Shown: one piece after another, positions 11,128 through 24,875 of the stretch | Numbering within the stretch: the stretch's first letter is position 1 | Layout of the letters: each line of letters starts with the position of its first letter | Assembly: GCA_022828595.1 (NCBI GenBank) | Contig: JAKGHH010000002.1 | Span: 82,614,076-82,678,075 of the forward strand | DNA length: 64,000 bases | Source of the DNA: Nelumbo lutea | Taxonomy: Eukaryota > Streptophyta > Magnoliopsida > Proteales > Nelumbonaceae | Direction: 5' to 3' | Made by a program: the position numbers and the translations under genes | Notes under the pieces: model-generated | Told to the model about the DNA's origin: nothing | Database searches by the model: none | Seen by the model: the letters and a program-made list of their open reading frames with translations, nothing else

Positions 11128-12860
11128 TTTTAATCTTGAACCAAAAGAAAATCAGATCTGACCCTGCACAGATGGATAGAAGGTGTTCTTTCAAGATTTG
11201 CGCAGATTGTTTTCTTTTTCAAGAAACTGTTTCTTGTTAAGGGCGATTGATCTGAAATTAATTTTTTTTAAATCAAAAAATTATTTAGAATTGTTCTTTA
11301 TTTATTTTGATTTAATGGACTATTCGAACCTGGAGAACACAGTGCAGATTTGGCGCAGATAGTCTGCGCACCCTTTTTCTTTCTATTTATTTATATTCGG
11401 TTTGTAAATAATTTTTTTTTAGACTGAATGTATAGGATTTGATCAAGATTGTAATTAATAGAAATAGGATTTCTGTTATTTTTCTTGATTAAAGAAGGAA
11501 GAAGAAGGCGGCGCTGGAGATTTGCAGTTGGAGAAATCGCTTTTTGCGATTTGCAATTTGTGAAACTGCAACCCTTGTGATTAACCTCTGTTTTGCAGGT
11601 GGTGTGAACAATCCATAGTTTGATTTGTGTTTGTTTGAAATAAAAATTATTAATTTCAGATCTTTCATGAATTAATTCTTGAATTGAAAATCAGTTTTGG
11701 ATCCTCTCGGACTAGATTGGACCAAAACTGTTTAGACCGAATTGGGGGTTCGATAGGGACTATTTTTCAGTTTGTTTTTCTCACACTTGCTGTTTCAAAT
11801 CTGATGTTCAATTACAGGGATTAATTCAGCCTACCTGTAAAACCCAGTTTTAAAGGGTTAAAATTGCAAAAGGGCCATTACTGTGAGATAAGCTGTATGG
11901 GCCGAACTGCTATCTGCGATTCAGCCCATACACCTGGTAGTCATTAATTGTTAATGACTTAGATTTTAAATGGGCTATTCAATGGGCTTTACAGCAGTTA
12001 ATTGATTGGATCAATTCCTCCTTTACATGTGATGTTTGGATGTTTGATGTGCTGCGACCATGGGCCATAAGTACTTGGCCCATGAAGACTCGTTAGTGGC
12101 TCTTGCGCACACCATGGCTAAATGCACATCATTGCCATAGTGTCCTTCAAGGTCATTGGATGACCCCTCTTTCCTTGGTGGGCCCCATAACCCTGAAAAG
12201 GGATGCGTACGGAACCCCTAGCCGATTAAGGCCCACCAGAAATCTGACATTATGAAAGTCAGTGGGAGCCACTCTGGTTTGACCTAAATTAAAACTAGGG
12301 CGTTTTTGTTCCCTCTAGAAATATGAATGCATGTGATAGGGAGACCCATATGATGGACTCTCTAAAGGCCTTCCGTCATTAGCACAATGATGGGTCCTTC
12401 AGTAATGAGGAAACGCACCATAAAATTGGGCTATCCATTTGCTGTTGGATCTATTAGAGTGTTTCATAAGATGATAGGGGCGTCATAGACCGATGGGAAT
12501 TCTCTCACGGTACCTTGGCGTAACCTGAATATGATGGGTAAGCACTCACTGGACAGAAAGGTTTACCTGAAAACGGCTCTGAACCTTGTCTGACAGAGGC
12601 CAAGGGGAAACTCATTTGATGAGTGGATATGATCCGTCACAGAAAGGTGGTGGGGTTATGCAGCTGAAACAGTTGGCTTCACGCACCCCATGTGATTTCC
12701 CACATTTCCAGAGACATTTCGTCGTCTCCGTCACTGAGAAAGGAGGGAAATTTCAGAGATGAACAAATGGGAATGGAACATAGATTAAAAGCCATATCTA
12801 TGTAGGTAACATGAATCAAACTAAGGTTGTGGACTAATGATTTTGCTATTTTATCAGAAA
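11128..12860 (+). other. C1 untranslated leader
   Basis: A leader of about 1.7 kb between the primer site and the gag ATG, conserved in C2 and element A. It carries no long open frame on the sense strand. Such a long leader may hold packaging or dimerisation signals, but that is inference. Confidence 0.8.
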
Positions 12861-15800
12861 ATGGCAAACGGTCAATTTGCAATGCTTATAGACGATAACA
12901 AGCTAAAGGGCCCAAACTATGCCGACTGGTACAGAAATCTTATGCTGGTCCTAACTTTCGAAAAGTTAGACAAGGTAGTGAAAAATCCTGCCCCGGAACG
13001 TCCGGGTGATAGGGCTTCTGAGGCCCGTAGAAGGGACTACCAAGAGTGGGAGGATAAGAACTCCCTAGCCCGCTGCTTTGTCGTTGCCTCATTAGACAAC
13101 TCAATACAGAGGCAGTTCGATCAGATTGAACTAGCCAAGGACATATTGGACAGTCTAAGAACAATGTATGAAGAGCAGAACCGTTCTACTCGACAGAAAG
13201 TCCTGAAATTGTTCATGACCGCGCAGATGACCAAAGGGCAGAAAGTTCATGACTATTGTCTTCGGATGATGGGTTACATTAACGAACTTGAAGCTCTTGG
13301 ATCCGGGCTAGATCTTGGCACGCAAGTGGATGCCATCCTCAATTCTTTGCCCTCTTCCTTCAATGCGTTCACAATGAACTACAATATGAATAAGCTGAAT
13401 GTCAGCGTCCAGGAACTCAGCAATATGTTGCAGAGAGCCGAGGATCTACTCAAGAAGGATGAGCCTGTAGTTATTCTTGCTGAATCTAACAAATCGGGCA
13501 AGAAAAAGAGAAAGGCAAAGAAGCCTCAGAAGAAGGCTGCCAATCCTAAGAAGCAGAAGAAGAACAAGGCATCTGATGTCTGTCACTTCTGCAAGCAGAC
13601 CGGCCACTGGAAGAGGAATTGTCCTGCCTACCTGGAATCTAAGAAAGGTAACATCGAAACTTGTGTCATAGAAACTAACATGTTAGTTACTTCTGTGTCC
13701 TGGTGTGTTGACTCCGGGGCTTCAACTCATGCGTGTAACTCACTGCAGGGGTTCAAAATTAGCAGAAGGTTGAGTGAAGGTGAAGTGACACTATTCTTGG
13801 GAACAACTGCAAGTGTTGCAGCGGCGGCAATAGGAACCGTAGAATTAGTTTTTAAAGAAGGAATACTTGTACTTAAAGATTGTCTTTATGTACAGAACTT
13901 GAGAAGAAATTTAATTTCTGTTTCAAAACTGTGTGCTGATGGATATACTGTTTATTTTAGTAATATGATTACTGTTAAACGGAATAATAAATTCATCGCA
14001 TGCAGGGAACAAGAGAATGGTCTCTATGTTCTACATCCTTCTCTGGAAACTAACTTAACCGAAACTACGTCGATCAAAAATCCCAAGAAAAGCAATCGTG
14101 ATATAGTAAGTCCCACGTGCATCTGGCATTACCGACTTGGCCATATCGGTATTGACCGAATCACAAGGTTGGTAAAGGATGGTCCTTTGGATTTTCAAAC
14201 CGTAGAAAATCTTCCCACTTGTGAACCTTGCCTTCAAGGTAAGATGTCTAAGCGGCCAATTGACGGTAAGCCTGAAAGATCTGAAGGCACACTTGACCTG
14301 ATACATACTGATGTATGTGGTCCCCTGAGTGTTAGGACACGGAACCAACACGTGTACTTCATCACCTTTTCAGATGATTTTTCACGATATGGTTACGTGT
14401 ACCTAATGAGACATAAGTCTGAATCATTTGAAAAGTTCAAAGAGTTCAGATAGGAAGTCGAGAAACAGTTAGGGAGAGAAATTAAGGCCATTCGATCAGA
14501 TCGAGGTGGCGAGTATCTCTCTGACGAATTCAGGGACTACTTAAAGGCCAATGGGATAGTGTCACAATTAGCTCCTCCTGCTACACCTCAACTCAACGGT
14601 GTTTCAGAGAGGAGGAATAGGACCTTGTTAGACATGGTCTGGTCACTTCTCGTACGCTCACAATTACCCACATCCTTTTGGGAATACACATTAGAGACTG
14701 CTATCTACGTGCTGAATCGGGTTCCAACCAAATCAGTTCCGAAAACTCCATATGAACTTTGGACCGGAAGGAATCCAAGTGTAATACACTTGAAGATTTG
14801 GGGTTGTCCTACACACGTTAAAAAAACAAGTGCGGACAAGTTGGAATCTAAAACCAGTCGTTGCCTGTTTATAGGCTACCCAAAAGATTCGGTGGGTTAT
14901 CTATTCTATGACCCGAATGAGCAGAAAGTGTTATGCAGTCGAAACGCCCAGTTCTTAGAATCCGATTACATCCTGGACACCCATCGTCAGGAAATAGTTC
15001 TTGATGAGGAGAGCTCAGGAGCAGTGGGAGATGTCCCACAAATTCTAGGTAATTACCAACCTAGAAGAACCAACCGGGTATCCAGACCACCAGTCCGATA
15101 TGGTTATGACCAGGATAGTTACCTGGTGGAAACCTTGACTAGTGAAGAGGATCCCGTGACTTACGCAGAAGCTATGTTAGATATAGACTCCCAGAAGTGG
15201 GTGGAGCCCATGAGAGCTGAAATGGACTCAATGGAGACCAATGGAGTCTGGACTCTAGTGGATCCGCCCCCCGGGGTAAAAGCAATTGGTTGAAAATGGA
15301 TCTACAAGAGGAAGAAGGGCCCCGATGGCAGGATTGAGACCTTTAAAGCTCGTTTGGTGGCGAAAGGGTATACTCAGAAAGAAGGCATCGACTATGAGGA
15401 AACCTTTTCGCCCGTGGCCATGCTTAAATCCATTAGGATCCTGCTAGCTGTAGCAGCGTACCATGACTATGAGATTTGGCAAATGGATGTCAAAACCGCG
15501 TTCCTGAATGGAGATCTTAGTGAAGATATCTACATGCAGCAGCCGCAAGGCTTCATTGCTGCTGGTCAGGAACACATGGTATGTAAACTTAATAGATCCA
15601 TATATGGACTTAAGCAGGCTTCTAGGAGTTGGAACATCCGTTATGACTCTGCAGTCAAAATGTTTGACTTTGAGCAGAATCCGGATGAGCCCTGTGTTTA
15701 CAGGAAGTCCAGTGGGGATAAGATCACCTTTTTGGTGTTGTACGTGGACGATATCCTACTCATTGGGAATGATGTAGGAATGTTGACTTCGGTCAAGGTA

Positions 15801-16727
15801 TGGCTATCACAGCAGTTCTCCATGAAAGATCTTGGAGAAGCTTCATACATACTGGGTCTTCGACTCTATAGAGATAGATCGAAGCGGATAAATGGATTAT
15901 CCCAGGCTGCTTATATTGACAAAATTGTCAAGAGGTACAGCATGGAGAACTCCAAGAAAGGAAACGTTCCTTTCAGGCACGGAGTCACTCTCTCCAAGAA
16001 GATGTCTCCCAAGACTTCTGAGGAGATTGAGAGCATGAGAGACGTTCCCTATGCCTCAGCCGTAGGGAGCATCATGTATGCCATGCTGTGCACTCGCCCT
16101 GACATTGCTCAGGCGGTGAGTGTGGTAAGCAGATTCCAAGCAAACCCAGGGCAGGAGCATTGGACTGTTGTAAAGAACATACTCAAATACCTTCGAAGGA
16201 CAAAAGAGTTTTGTCTGGTATTCGATGGTAGTTCACTGCAAGTTCTAGGGTATACCGATGCCGATTTCCAGTCGGATCCAGATGATAGAAAGTCTACATC
16301 TGGGTATGTTTTCACGATAGGATCGTGTGCTGTTTGCTGGAAAAGCAGCAAACAGGGGTCCACTGCAGACTCCACAACCGAGGCCCAGTACATTGCCGCA
16401 AGTGAAGCTGCCAAGGAAGCCGTGTGGATGAAGAAGTTCATACACGAATTGGGAGCGATTCCATCCAGCACATCTCCTATCCCGTTGTTGTGTGACAACA
16501 ATGGAGCGATCGCCCAGGGTAAAGAGCCTCGGGCTCACTCGAAGTTGAAGCACATCGAGAGAAAGTTCCATGTACTGCGGGAGATCGTTGGTAGAAGGGA
16601 CGTCCTGATTCAGAAGGTAGCATCAGCGGATAATGTGGCAGACCCATTGACTAAGCCACTGACACAAAAGGTGTTTGAGAAACACGTGGAAAGTATGGGA
16701 CTCAGGCTTGTACCAGATTGGACCTAA
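12861..16727 (+). pseudogene. C1 Gag-Pol polyprotein, two premature stops
   Basis: One frame of 1288 codons runs from MANGQF at 12861, preceded in frame by a few codons from 12837. Order: gag helical domain (about 1-215); zinc knuckle [14 protein letters not shown] (241-254); protease DSGAST (D284); pre-integrase/zinc region (H423, C454, C457); integrase core with D484, D547 and E583, where D547 and E583 are separated by exactly 35 residues; reverse transcriptase with YVDD at 961-964; RNase H with YTDADF (about 1131) and CDNNGAI. The order protease-integrase-RT-RNase H defines Ty1/copia. Two nonsense codons break it, TAG at 14451-14453 in integrase and TGA at 15291-15293 just before RT. All catalytic motifs are otherwise intact, so it was inactivated recently. 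Confidence 0.95.
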
Positions 16728-16741
16728 GTGCAAGTGGGAGC
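16728..16741 (+). promoter_or_regulatory. C1 polypurine tract region
   Basis: The short purine-rich stretch AAGTGCAAGTGGGAGC lies between the pol stop and the 3' LTR, the expected site of plus-strand priming. C2 has the identical arrangement. Confidence 0.65.
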
Positions 16742-17285
16742 TATTAGACAGTTTTGTATGCCCTTAGCTTCAATCTGATTTGATGTACTTTTGTTATTTA
16801 GTGGAAATAAATAAAGTGCATGTTTGATTCATGTTGTTTGGTTTAATTCTGTGTAAAACCCTAAAACTGGACATTTATAGAGACTCGTGTTAGTTTTAAA
16901 TGTTCACAGCCATTGGATAAGTCTGGGGAGATTTATCCTGCCATGGCTGATACTGGTGTGCCACCAAGTGTTGGGATGGCCTGTCTCAGCCATCAGGGTA
17001 AGACCCGAGGCACATGCAGTATGGGATTACCTGAATCCTTGAACCGGACCCGATTTCTAGTATTGCCCTGGACCTTGAAAATAGATGGGCAAAATAGGAA
17101 AGTTAAACCTGACCCCTACACTCGATTATGACATTTCACTAGGTGTTGGATCAGGCTGCCTTTGATATGCCAATCAGTGAGATCCTTAGCGGGGATCAAA
17201 ACCTGGGTATGTTGGGGCAGTTTGAGAATTCATCTGAGTGGGTGATCATAGTGACAGAATCAGCCACTTTGTCGGACAAAGGGTA
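16742..17285 (+). repeat. C1 3' LTR, left portion
   Basis: The first 544 bp of the 3' LTR. Its first bases are TATTAGACAG instead of TGTTAGACAG, so the conserved TG terminus is mutated. It is interrupted by C2 after GGGTA (17281-17285) and continues at 26807. Confidence 0.93.
17281..17285 (+). repeat. Target-site duplication GGGTA (left) of C2
   Basis: GGGTA occurs at 17281-17285 and again at 26802-26806, directly flanking the TG and CA ends of C2. Confidence 0.95.
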
Positions 17286-19204
17286 TGAAAGAATGGTAGG
17301 ATCCATCTAATGGACGCCATAAAGGTTGCGGAATGGGTGGGCGAATTTCAAAAATTTCCTACCTTCTCTCAACTGGGAATCATATTCCCTAAATTTAGAA
17401 TACAATATTCAAGGATCCTACTTGAACCATAATCAAACCAGATCTGTACCAAAAGATAAATGGGAGGAATATACCTGATCCGGAGAAGTAGTATCTCCCA
17501 AAGTTGGTGTTCACGCCCAAAGAATGCTTCAAGATCCGTTCCTGCTGAAGATGACATAGCTGTGAATGGAACAGAACCAGCAGGGTGCGTCCTACACACT
17601 AGATCCTTCACAAGAATCCTCTGGAAGTATTAAACACTGAATCCTTTTCAGTCTTTCTTGCAAGACTGATGTCAAGAACAGATTTCTTGACTTACTTTTC
17701 TGCAAAGATCTAATCTTGCAATGGCAGATGGCGGCGGCAGGATGAGATTTCAAAAACGAAAAAGGCTGAACTGCTTTTTCTGTTTTTCTGGACAGTATGA
17801 ATGAGATCTAATCTCAATTCACAGGAGATATCCTATACCTCTTCAAAGTGGTTCGAAATCTCCTCCTTTCTTCTTGATTAAGAAACCTCCTTTTTAGGAG
17901 TTATCCCAATCCAAATCAGTATTTGGATAGGGGATAATCTTAATCCTTTCTGCAGATAGAGTTAGCTTACTCCTGATCTTATCAGGAGGTTACCAGATTC
18001 AAATATAATTTGAATTTGGTCTCTAAGAGTGGATAAGGATAAAAGGCCCAATCCTTTTACTAACTTTAATCTCGAATTCGCCCCATGGATGGGTGATCAT
18101 ATCAGCCCACCTCGAAATGGGCTTTTGGACCATTAAGTGTTCAGTGTCTAATTACTTTCCAATCTGCTGCCCAGTTGGGCTTCTTTGTATGGCATGGGAC
18201 CCAAGCATTGATCTACACACCAGCCACATGGGTTCGGCCCAACCTCTAAAACAAGGCCCAACCGAATTCACTGAAAAACTCAATGAACCCCTTGAGTCCA
18301 TCATATGGACCCTATGGGCCCAACACATACATTAAGTGGTCCCTGGGCCAAGCCATCTTATAAAAACCCAGGGACTGTGGGCAGGTGCAAGATTACCCAT
18401 CAGGTATAATCCACAATGGTCTTACACTCAACCTCTCAGCCCTTAATGATCAAGCACTGCCCGACAAGAGAGGACCTCTCCCTCCGCTGCAAGGAACAGT
18501 GCCGCACTCTCCTCTCATATGGATCCCGGGAATTAAAACCATTTGCAAACAATTCGAAACCGTACATATACATATAAATATATTAATTTTGCAAAACAAA
18601 ACTCCAACGATTGAAATCAACTGCCGGCAGTTTGGTTTCCATCAGAGAGAGTGCATTCCCGATCATTATCCTTTGTCCGACAAAGTGGCTGATTTTGTCA
18701 CTATGATCATCCACTCAGATGAATTCTCAAACTGCCCCAACATACCTAGGTTTTGATCCCCGCTAAGGATCTCACTGATTGGCATATCAAAGGCAGCCTG
18801 ATCCAACACATAGTGAAGTGTCATAATCGAGTCTAGGGGTCAGGTGTAACTTTCCAGTTTTGCCCATCTATCTCCAAGGTCCAGGGCAATACTGGAAATC
18901 CGGTTCAAGGATTCAAATAATCCCATACTGCATGTGCCTCGGGTCTTACCCTGGTGGTGAGACAGGCCATCCCAACACTTGGTGGCACACCAGCATCAGC
19001 CTTGGTAGGATAAATCTCCCCAGACTTATCCAACGGCTGTGAACATTTAAAACTAACACGAGTCTCTATAAATGTCCAGTTTTAGGGTTTTACACAGAAT
19101 TAAACCAAACAACATGAATCAAACATGCACTTTATTTATTTCTACTAAATAACAAAAGTACATCAAATCAGATTGAAGCTAAGGGCATACAAAACTGTCT
19201 AACA
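17286..19204 (-). repeat. C2 3' LTR
   Basis: 1919 bp, running on the minus strand from TGTTAGACAG (19204) to CATTCTTTCA (17286). On the plus strand it begins TGAAAGAATGG. Confidence 0.93.
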
Positions 19205-19218
19205 GCTCCCACTTGCAC

Positions 19219-22200
19219 TTAGGTCCAATCTGGTACAAGCCGGAGTTCCATACTTTCCACGTGTTTCTCAAACACCTTCTGTGTAAGTGGCTTAGTCAAT
19301 GGGTCTGCCACATTATCCGCTGATGCTACCTTCTGAATCAGGACGTCCTTTCTACCAACGATCTCCCGCAGTACATGGTACTTTCTCTCGATGTGCTTCG
19401 ACTTCGAGTGAGCCCGAGGCTCTTTAGCCTGGGCGATCGCTCCATTGTTGTCACACAACAACGGGATAGGAGATGTGCTGGATGGAATCGCTCCCAATTT
19501 GTGTATGAACTTCTTCATCCACACGGCTTCCTTGGAAGCTTCACTTGCGGCAATGTACTGGGCCTCGGTTGTGGAGTCTGCAGTGGACCCCTGTTTGCTG
19601 CTTTTCCAGCAAACAGCACACGATCCTATCGTGAAAACATACCCAGATGTAGACTTTCTATCATCTAGATTCGACTGGAAATCGGCATCAGTATACCCTA
19701 GAACTTGCAGTGAACTACCATCGAATACCAGACAAAACTCTTTTGTCCTTCGAAGGTATTTAAGTATGTTCTTCACAGCAGCCCAATGCTCCTGCCCTGG
19801 GTTTGCCTGGAATCTGCTTACCACACTCACCGCCTGAGCAATGTCAAGGCGAGTGCACAGCATGGCATACATGATGCTCCCTACGGCTGAGGCATAGGGA
19901 ACGTCTCTCATGCTCTCAATCTCCTCAGAAGTCTTGGGAGACATCTTCTTGGAGAGAGTGACTCCGTGCCTGAAAGGAACGTTTCCTTTCTTGGAGTTCT
20001 CCATGCTGTACCTCTTGACAATTTTGTCAATATAAGCAGCCTGGGATAATCCAATTATCCGCTTCGACCTATCTCTAAAGAGTCGAAGACCCAGTATGTA
20101 TGAAGCTTCTCCAATATCTTTCATGGAGAACTGCTGTGATAGCCATACCTTGACCGAAGTCAACATTCCTACATCATTCCCAATGAGTAGGATATCGTCC
20201 ACGTACAACATCAAAAAGGTGATCTTATCCCCACTGGACTTCCTATAAACACAGGGCTCAACCGGATTCTGCTCAAAGTCAAACGTTTTGAATGCAGAAT
20301 CAAAATGGATGTTCCAACTCCTAGAAGCCTGCTTAAGTCCATATATGGATCTATTAAGTTTACATACCATGTGTTCCTGACCAGCAGCAATGAAGCCTTG
20401 CGGCTGCTGCATGTAGATATCTTCACTAAGATCTCCATTCAGGAACGCGGTTTTGACATCCATTTGCCAAATCTCATAGTCATGGTACGCTGCTACAGCT
20501 AGCAGGATCCTAATGGATTTAAGCATGGCCACGGGCAAAAAGGTTTCCTCATAGTCGATGCCTTCTTTCTGAGTATACCCTTTCGCCACCAAGCGAGCTT
20601 TAAAGGTCTCAATCCTGCCATCGGGGCCCTTCTTCCTCTTGTAGATCCATTTGCAACCAATTGCTTTTACCCCGGGGGGGGATCCACTAGAGTCCAGACT
20701 CCATTGGTCTCCATTGAGTCCATTTCAGCTCTCATGGCCTCCACCCACTTCTGGGAGTCTATGTCTAACATAGCTTCTGCGTAAGTCACGGGATCCTCTT
20801 CACTAGTCAAGGTTTCCACCAGGTAACTATCCTGTTCATAACCATATCGGACTGGTGGTCTGGATACCCGGGTGGTTCTTCTAGGTTGGTAATTACCTGG
20901 AATTTGTGGGACATCTCCCACTGCTCCTGAGCTCTCCTCATCAAGAACTATATCCTGACGATGGGTGTCCAGGATGTAATCGGATTCTAAGAACTGGGCG
21001 TTTCGACTGCAGAACACTTTCTTCTCACTCGGGTCATAGAATAGATAACCCACCGAATCCTTTGGGTAGCCTATAAACAGGCAACGACTGGTTTTAGATT
21101 CCAATTTGTCCGCACTTGTTCTTTTAACGTGTGCAGGACAACCCCAAATCTTCAAGTGTCTTACACTTGGCTTCCTTTCGATCCAAAGTTCATATGGAGT
21201 TTTCGGAACTGATTTGGTTGGAACCCGATTCAGCACGTAGATAGCAGTCTCTAATGCGTATCCCCAAAAGGATGTGGGTAATTGTGAGCGTACGAGAAGT
21301 GACCGGACCATGTCTAACAAGGTCCTATTCCTCCTCTCTGAGACACTGTTGAGTTGAGGTGTAGCAGGAGGAGCTAAGTGTGACACTATCCCATTGGCCT
21401 TTAAGTAGTCCCTGAATTCGTCAGAGAGATACTCGCCACCTCGATCTGATCGAAGGGCCTTAATTTCTCTCCCTAATTGTTTCTCGACTTCCTGTATGAA
21501 CTCTTTGAACTTTTCAAATGATTCAGACTTATGTCTCATTACGTACACGTAACCATATCGTGAAAAATCATCTGTAAAGGTGATGAAGTACACGTGTTGA
21601 TTCCGTGTCCTAACACTCAGGGGACCACATACATCAGTATGTATTAGGTCAAGTGTGCCTTCAGATCTTTCAGGCTTACCGTCAAATGGCCGCTTAGACA
21701 TCTTACCTTGAAGGCAAGGTTCACAAGTGGGAAGATTTTCTACAGTTAGAAAATCCAAAGGACCATCCTTTACCAACCTTGTGATTCGGTCAAGACCGAT
21801 TTGGCCAAGTCGGTAAAGCCAGAGGCACGTGGGACTTACTGTATCACGATTCCTTTTCTTGGGATTTTCGACCGACGTAGTTTCGGTTAAGTTAGTTTCC
21901 AGAGAAGGATGTAGAACATAGAGACCGTTCTCTTGTTCCCCGCATGCGATGAATTTATTATTCCGTTTAACAGTAATCATATTACTAAAATAAATAGTAT
22001 ATCCATCAGCACACAGTTTTGAAACAGAAATTAAATTTCTTCTCAAGTTCTGTACATAAAGACAATCTTTAAGTACAAGCATTCCTTCTTTAAAAACTAA
22101 TTCTACGGTTCCTATTGCCGCTGCTGCAACACTTGCAGTTGTTCCCAAGAATAATGTCACTTCACCTTCACTCAACCTTCTGCTAACTTTGAACACCTGC

Positions 22201-23084
22201 AGTGAGTTACACGCATGAGTTGAAGCCCCGGAGTCAACACACCAGGACACAGAAGTAACTAACAAGTTAGTTTCTATGACACAAGTTTCGATGTTACCTT
22301 TCTTAGATTCCAGGTAGGCAGGACAATTCCTCTTCCAGTGGCCGGTCTGCTTGCAGAAGTGACAGACATCAGATGCCTTGTTCTTCTTCTGCTTCTTAGG
22401 ATTGGTAGCCTTCTTCTGAGGCTTCTTTGCCTTTCTCCTTTTCTTGCCCGATTTGTTAGCTTCAGCAAGCATAACTACAGGCTCATCCTTCTTGAGTAGA
22501 TCCTCGGCTCTCTACAACATATTGCTGAGTTCCTGGACGCTGACATTCAGCTTATTCATATTGTAGTTCATTGTGAACGCATTGAAGGAAGAGGGCAAAG
22601 AATTGAGGATGGCATCCACTTGCGTGCCAAGATCTAGCCCGGATCCAAGAGCTTCAAGTTCGTTAATGTAACCCATCATCCGAAGACAATGGTCATGAAC
22701 TTTCTGCCCTTTGGTCATCTGCGCGGTCATGAACAATTTCAGGACCTTCTATCGAGTAGAACGTTTCTGCTCTTCATACATTGTTCTTAGACTGTCCAAT
22801 ATGTCCTTGGCTAGTTCGATCTGATCGAACTGCCTCTGTATTGAGTTGTCTAATGAGGCAACGACAAAGTAGCGGGCTAGGGAGTTCTTATCCTCCCACT
22901 CTTGGTAGTCCCTCCTACGGGCCTCAGAAGCCCTATCACCCGGACGTTCCGGTGCAGGATTTTTCACCACCTTGTCTAACTTTTCGGAAGTTAGGACCAG
23001 CATAAGATTTCTGTACCAGTCGGCATAGTTTGGGCCCTTTAGCTTGTTATCGTCTAGAAGCATTGCAAATTGACCGTTTGCCAT
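19219..23084 (-). pseudogene. C2 Gag-Pol polyprotein, two stops and a frameshift
   Basis: The minus-strand frame starts at MANGQF (ATG 23084-23082) and ends at the stop near 19219. It spans 3866 nt, one less than C1. The domain order is that of C1: gag, zinc knuckle [14 protein letters not shown], protease VDSGAST, integrase (with [10 protein letters not shown] and SDRGGEY), reverse transcriptase [11 protein letters not shown], RNase H. Defects are TAG at 22748-22746 (after RSTR), TAG at 22511-22509 (after SNML), and loss of one base in the C/G run near 20670, which creates TAA at 20666-20664 between integrase and RT. The RT-RNase H part is one open stretch of 457 codons from an internal Met at 20592. 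The element is not autonomous as it stands. Confidence 0.95.
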
Positions 23085-24856
23085 TTTCTGATAAAATAGC
23101 AAAATCATTAGTCCACAACCCTAGTTTGATTCATGTTACCTACATAGATATGGCTTTTAATCTATGTTCCATTCCCATTTGTTTATCTCTGAGATTTCCC
23201 TCCTTTCTCAGTGACAGAGACGACGAAATGTCTCTGGAAATATGGGAAATCACATGGGGTGCGTGAAGCCAACTGTTTCAGCTGCATAACCTCACCACCT
23301 TTCTGTGACGGATCATATCCACTCATCAAATGAGTTTCCCTTTGGCCTCTGTCAGACAAGGTTCAGAGCCGTTTTCAGGTAAACCTTTCTGTCCAGTGAG
23401 TGCTTACCCATCATATTCAGGTTACGCCAAGGTACCGTGAGAGAGTTCCCATTTTCTGGTGAAGCCCCTCCCACATCGGTCTATGACGCCCCTATCATCT
23501 TATGAAACACTCTAATAGATCCAACAGCAAATGGATAGCCCACTTTTATGGTGCGTTTCCTCATTACTGAAGGACCCATCATTGTGCTAATGACGGAAGG
23601 CCTTTAGAGAGTCCATCACATGGGTCTCCCTATCACAAGCATTCATATTTGCTGGAGGGAACGAAAACGCCCTAGTTTTAATTTAGGTCAAACCAGAGTG
23701 GCTCTCACTGACTTTCATAAAGTCTGATTTCTGGTGGGCCTTAATCGGCTAGGGGTTCCGTACGCATCCCTTTTTAGGGTTGTGGGGGCCCACCAAGCAA
23801 AGAGGGGTCATCCAATGACCTTGAAGGACACCATGGCAATGATGTGCATTCAGCCATGGTGTGCGCAAGAGCCACTAACGAGTCTTCATGGGCCAAGTAC
23901 TTATGGCCCATGGCCGCAGCACATCAAATATCCAAACATCACATGTAAAGGAGGAATTGATCCAATCAATTAACTGCTGTCAAGCCCATTGAATAGCTCA
24001 TTTAAAAACTAAGTCATTAAAAATTAATGACTACTAGGTGTATGGGCTGAATCGCAGATAGCAGTTCGGCCCATACAGCTTATCTCACAGTAATGGGCCT
24101 TTTGCAGTTTTAAGCCTTTAAAAATGGGCTTTACAGGTGGGCCGAATTAATCCTTGTAATTGAACATCAGATTTGGAACAGCAAGTGTGAGAAATATAGA
24201 CTGAAAAACAGTCCCTATCGAACCCCAGATTCGGTCCAAACAGTTTTGGTCCAATCTAGTCCGAGAGGATCCAAAACTGATTTTCAATTCAAGAATTAAT
24301 TCATGAAAGATCTGAAATTAATAATCTTGATTTCAAACAAACACAAATCAAACTATGGATTGTTCGCACCACCTGCAAAACAGAGGTTAATCACAAGGGT
24401 TGCAGTTTCACAAACTGCAAATCGTAGAAAGCGATTTCTCCAACTGCAAATCTCCAGCGTCGCCTTCTTCTTCCTTCTTCTTTAATCAAGAAAAATAACA
24501 GAAATCCTATTTCTATTAATTACATTCTTGATCAAATCCTATACATTCAGTCTAAAATAAAAAAAAAATTATTTACAAACCGAATATAAATAAAGAGAAA
24601 GAAAAAGGGTGCGCAGACTATCTGCGCCAAATCTGCACTGTGATCCCCAGGTTCGAACAGTCCATTAAATCAAAATAAATAAAGAACAATTCTAAATAAA
24701 TTTTGGATTTAATAAAATTAATTTCAGATCAATCGCCCTTAACAAGAAACAGTTTCTTGAAATAAAAAAAAAAACAATCTGTGCAAATCCTGAAAGAACA
24801 CCTTCTATCCATCTACGCAGGGTCAGATCTGATTTTCTTTTGGTTCAAGATTCGAA
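23085..24856 (-). other. C2 untranslated leader
   Basis: About 1.77 kb between the primer site and gag, collinear with the C1 leader. No coding function is seen. Confidence 0.8.
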
Positions 24857-24874
24857 CCTGTGGCTCTAATACCA
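24857..24874 (-). promoter_or_regulatory. C2 primer-binding site, one base changed
   Basis: The minus strand reads TGGTATTAGAGCCACAGG. Compared with C1 it has T for C in the CAG triplet (TGGTATCAGAG), a change inside the tRNA-pairing region. Confidence 0.9.
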
Positions 24875-24875
24875 C

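Noticed and set aside
16109..16571. Antisense frames of 130 and 108 codons over C1 RNase H
   Set aside because: They mirror the sense pol frame and recur at the same place in C2, so they reflect codon structure of pol and not separate genes.
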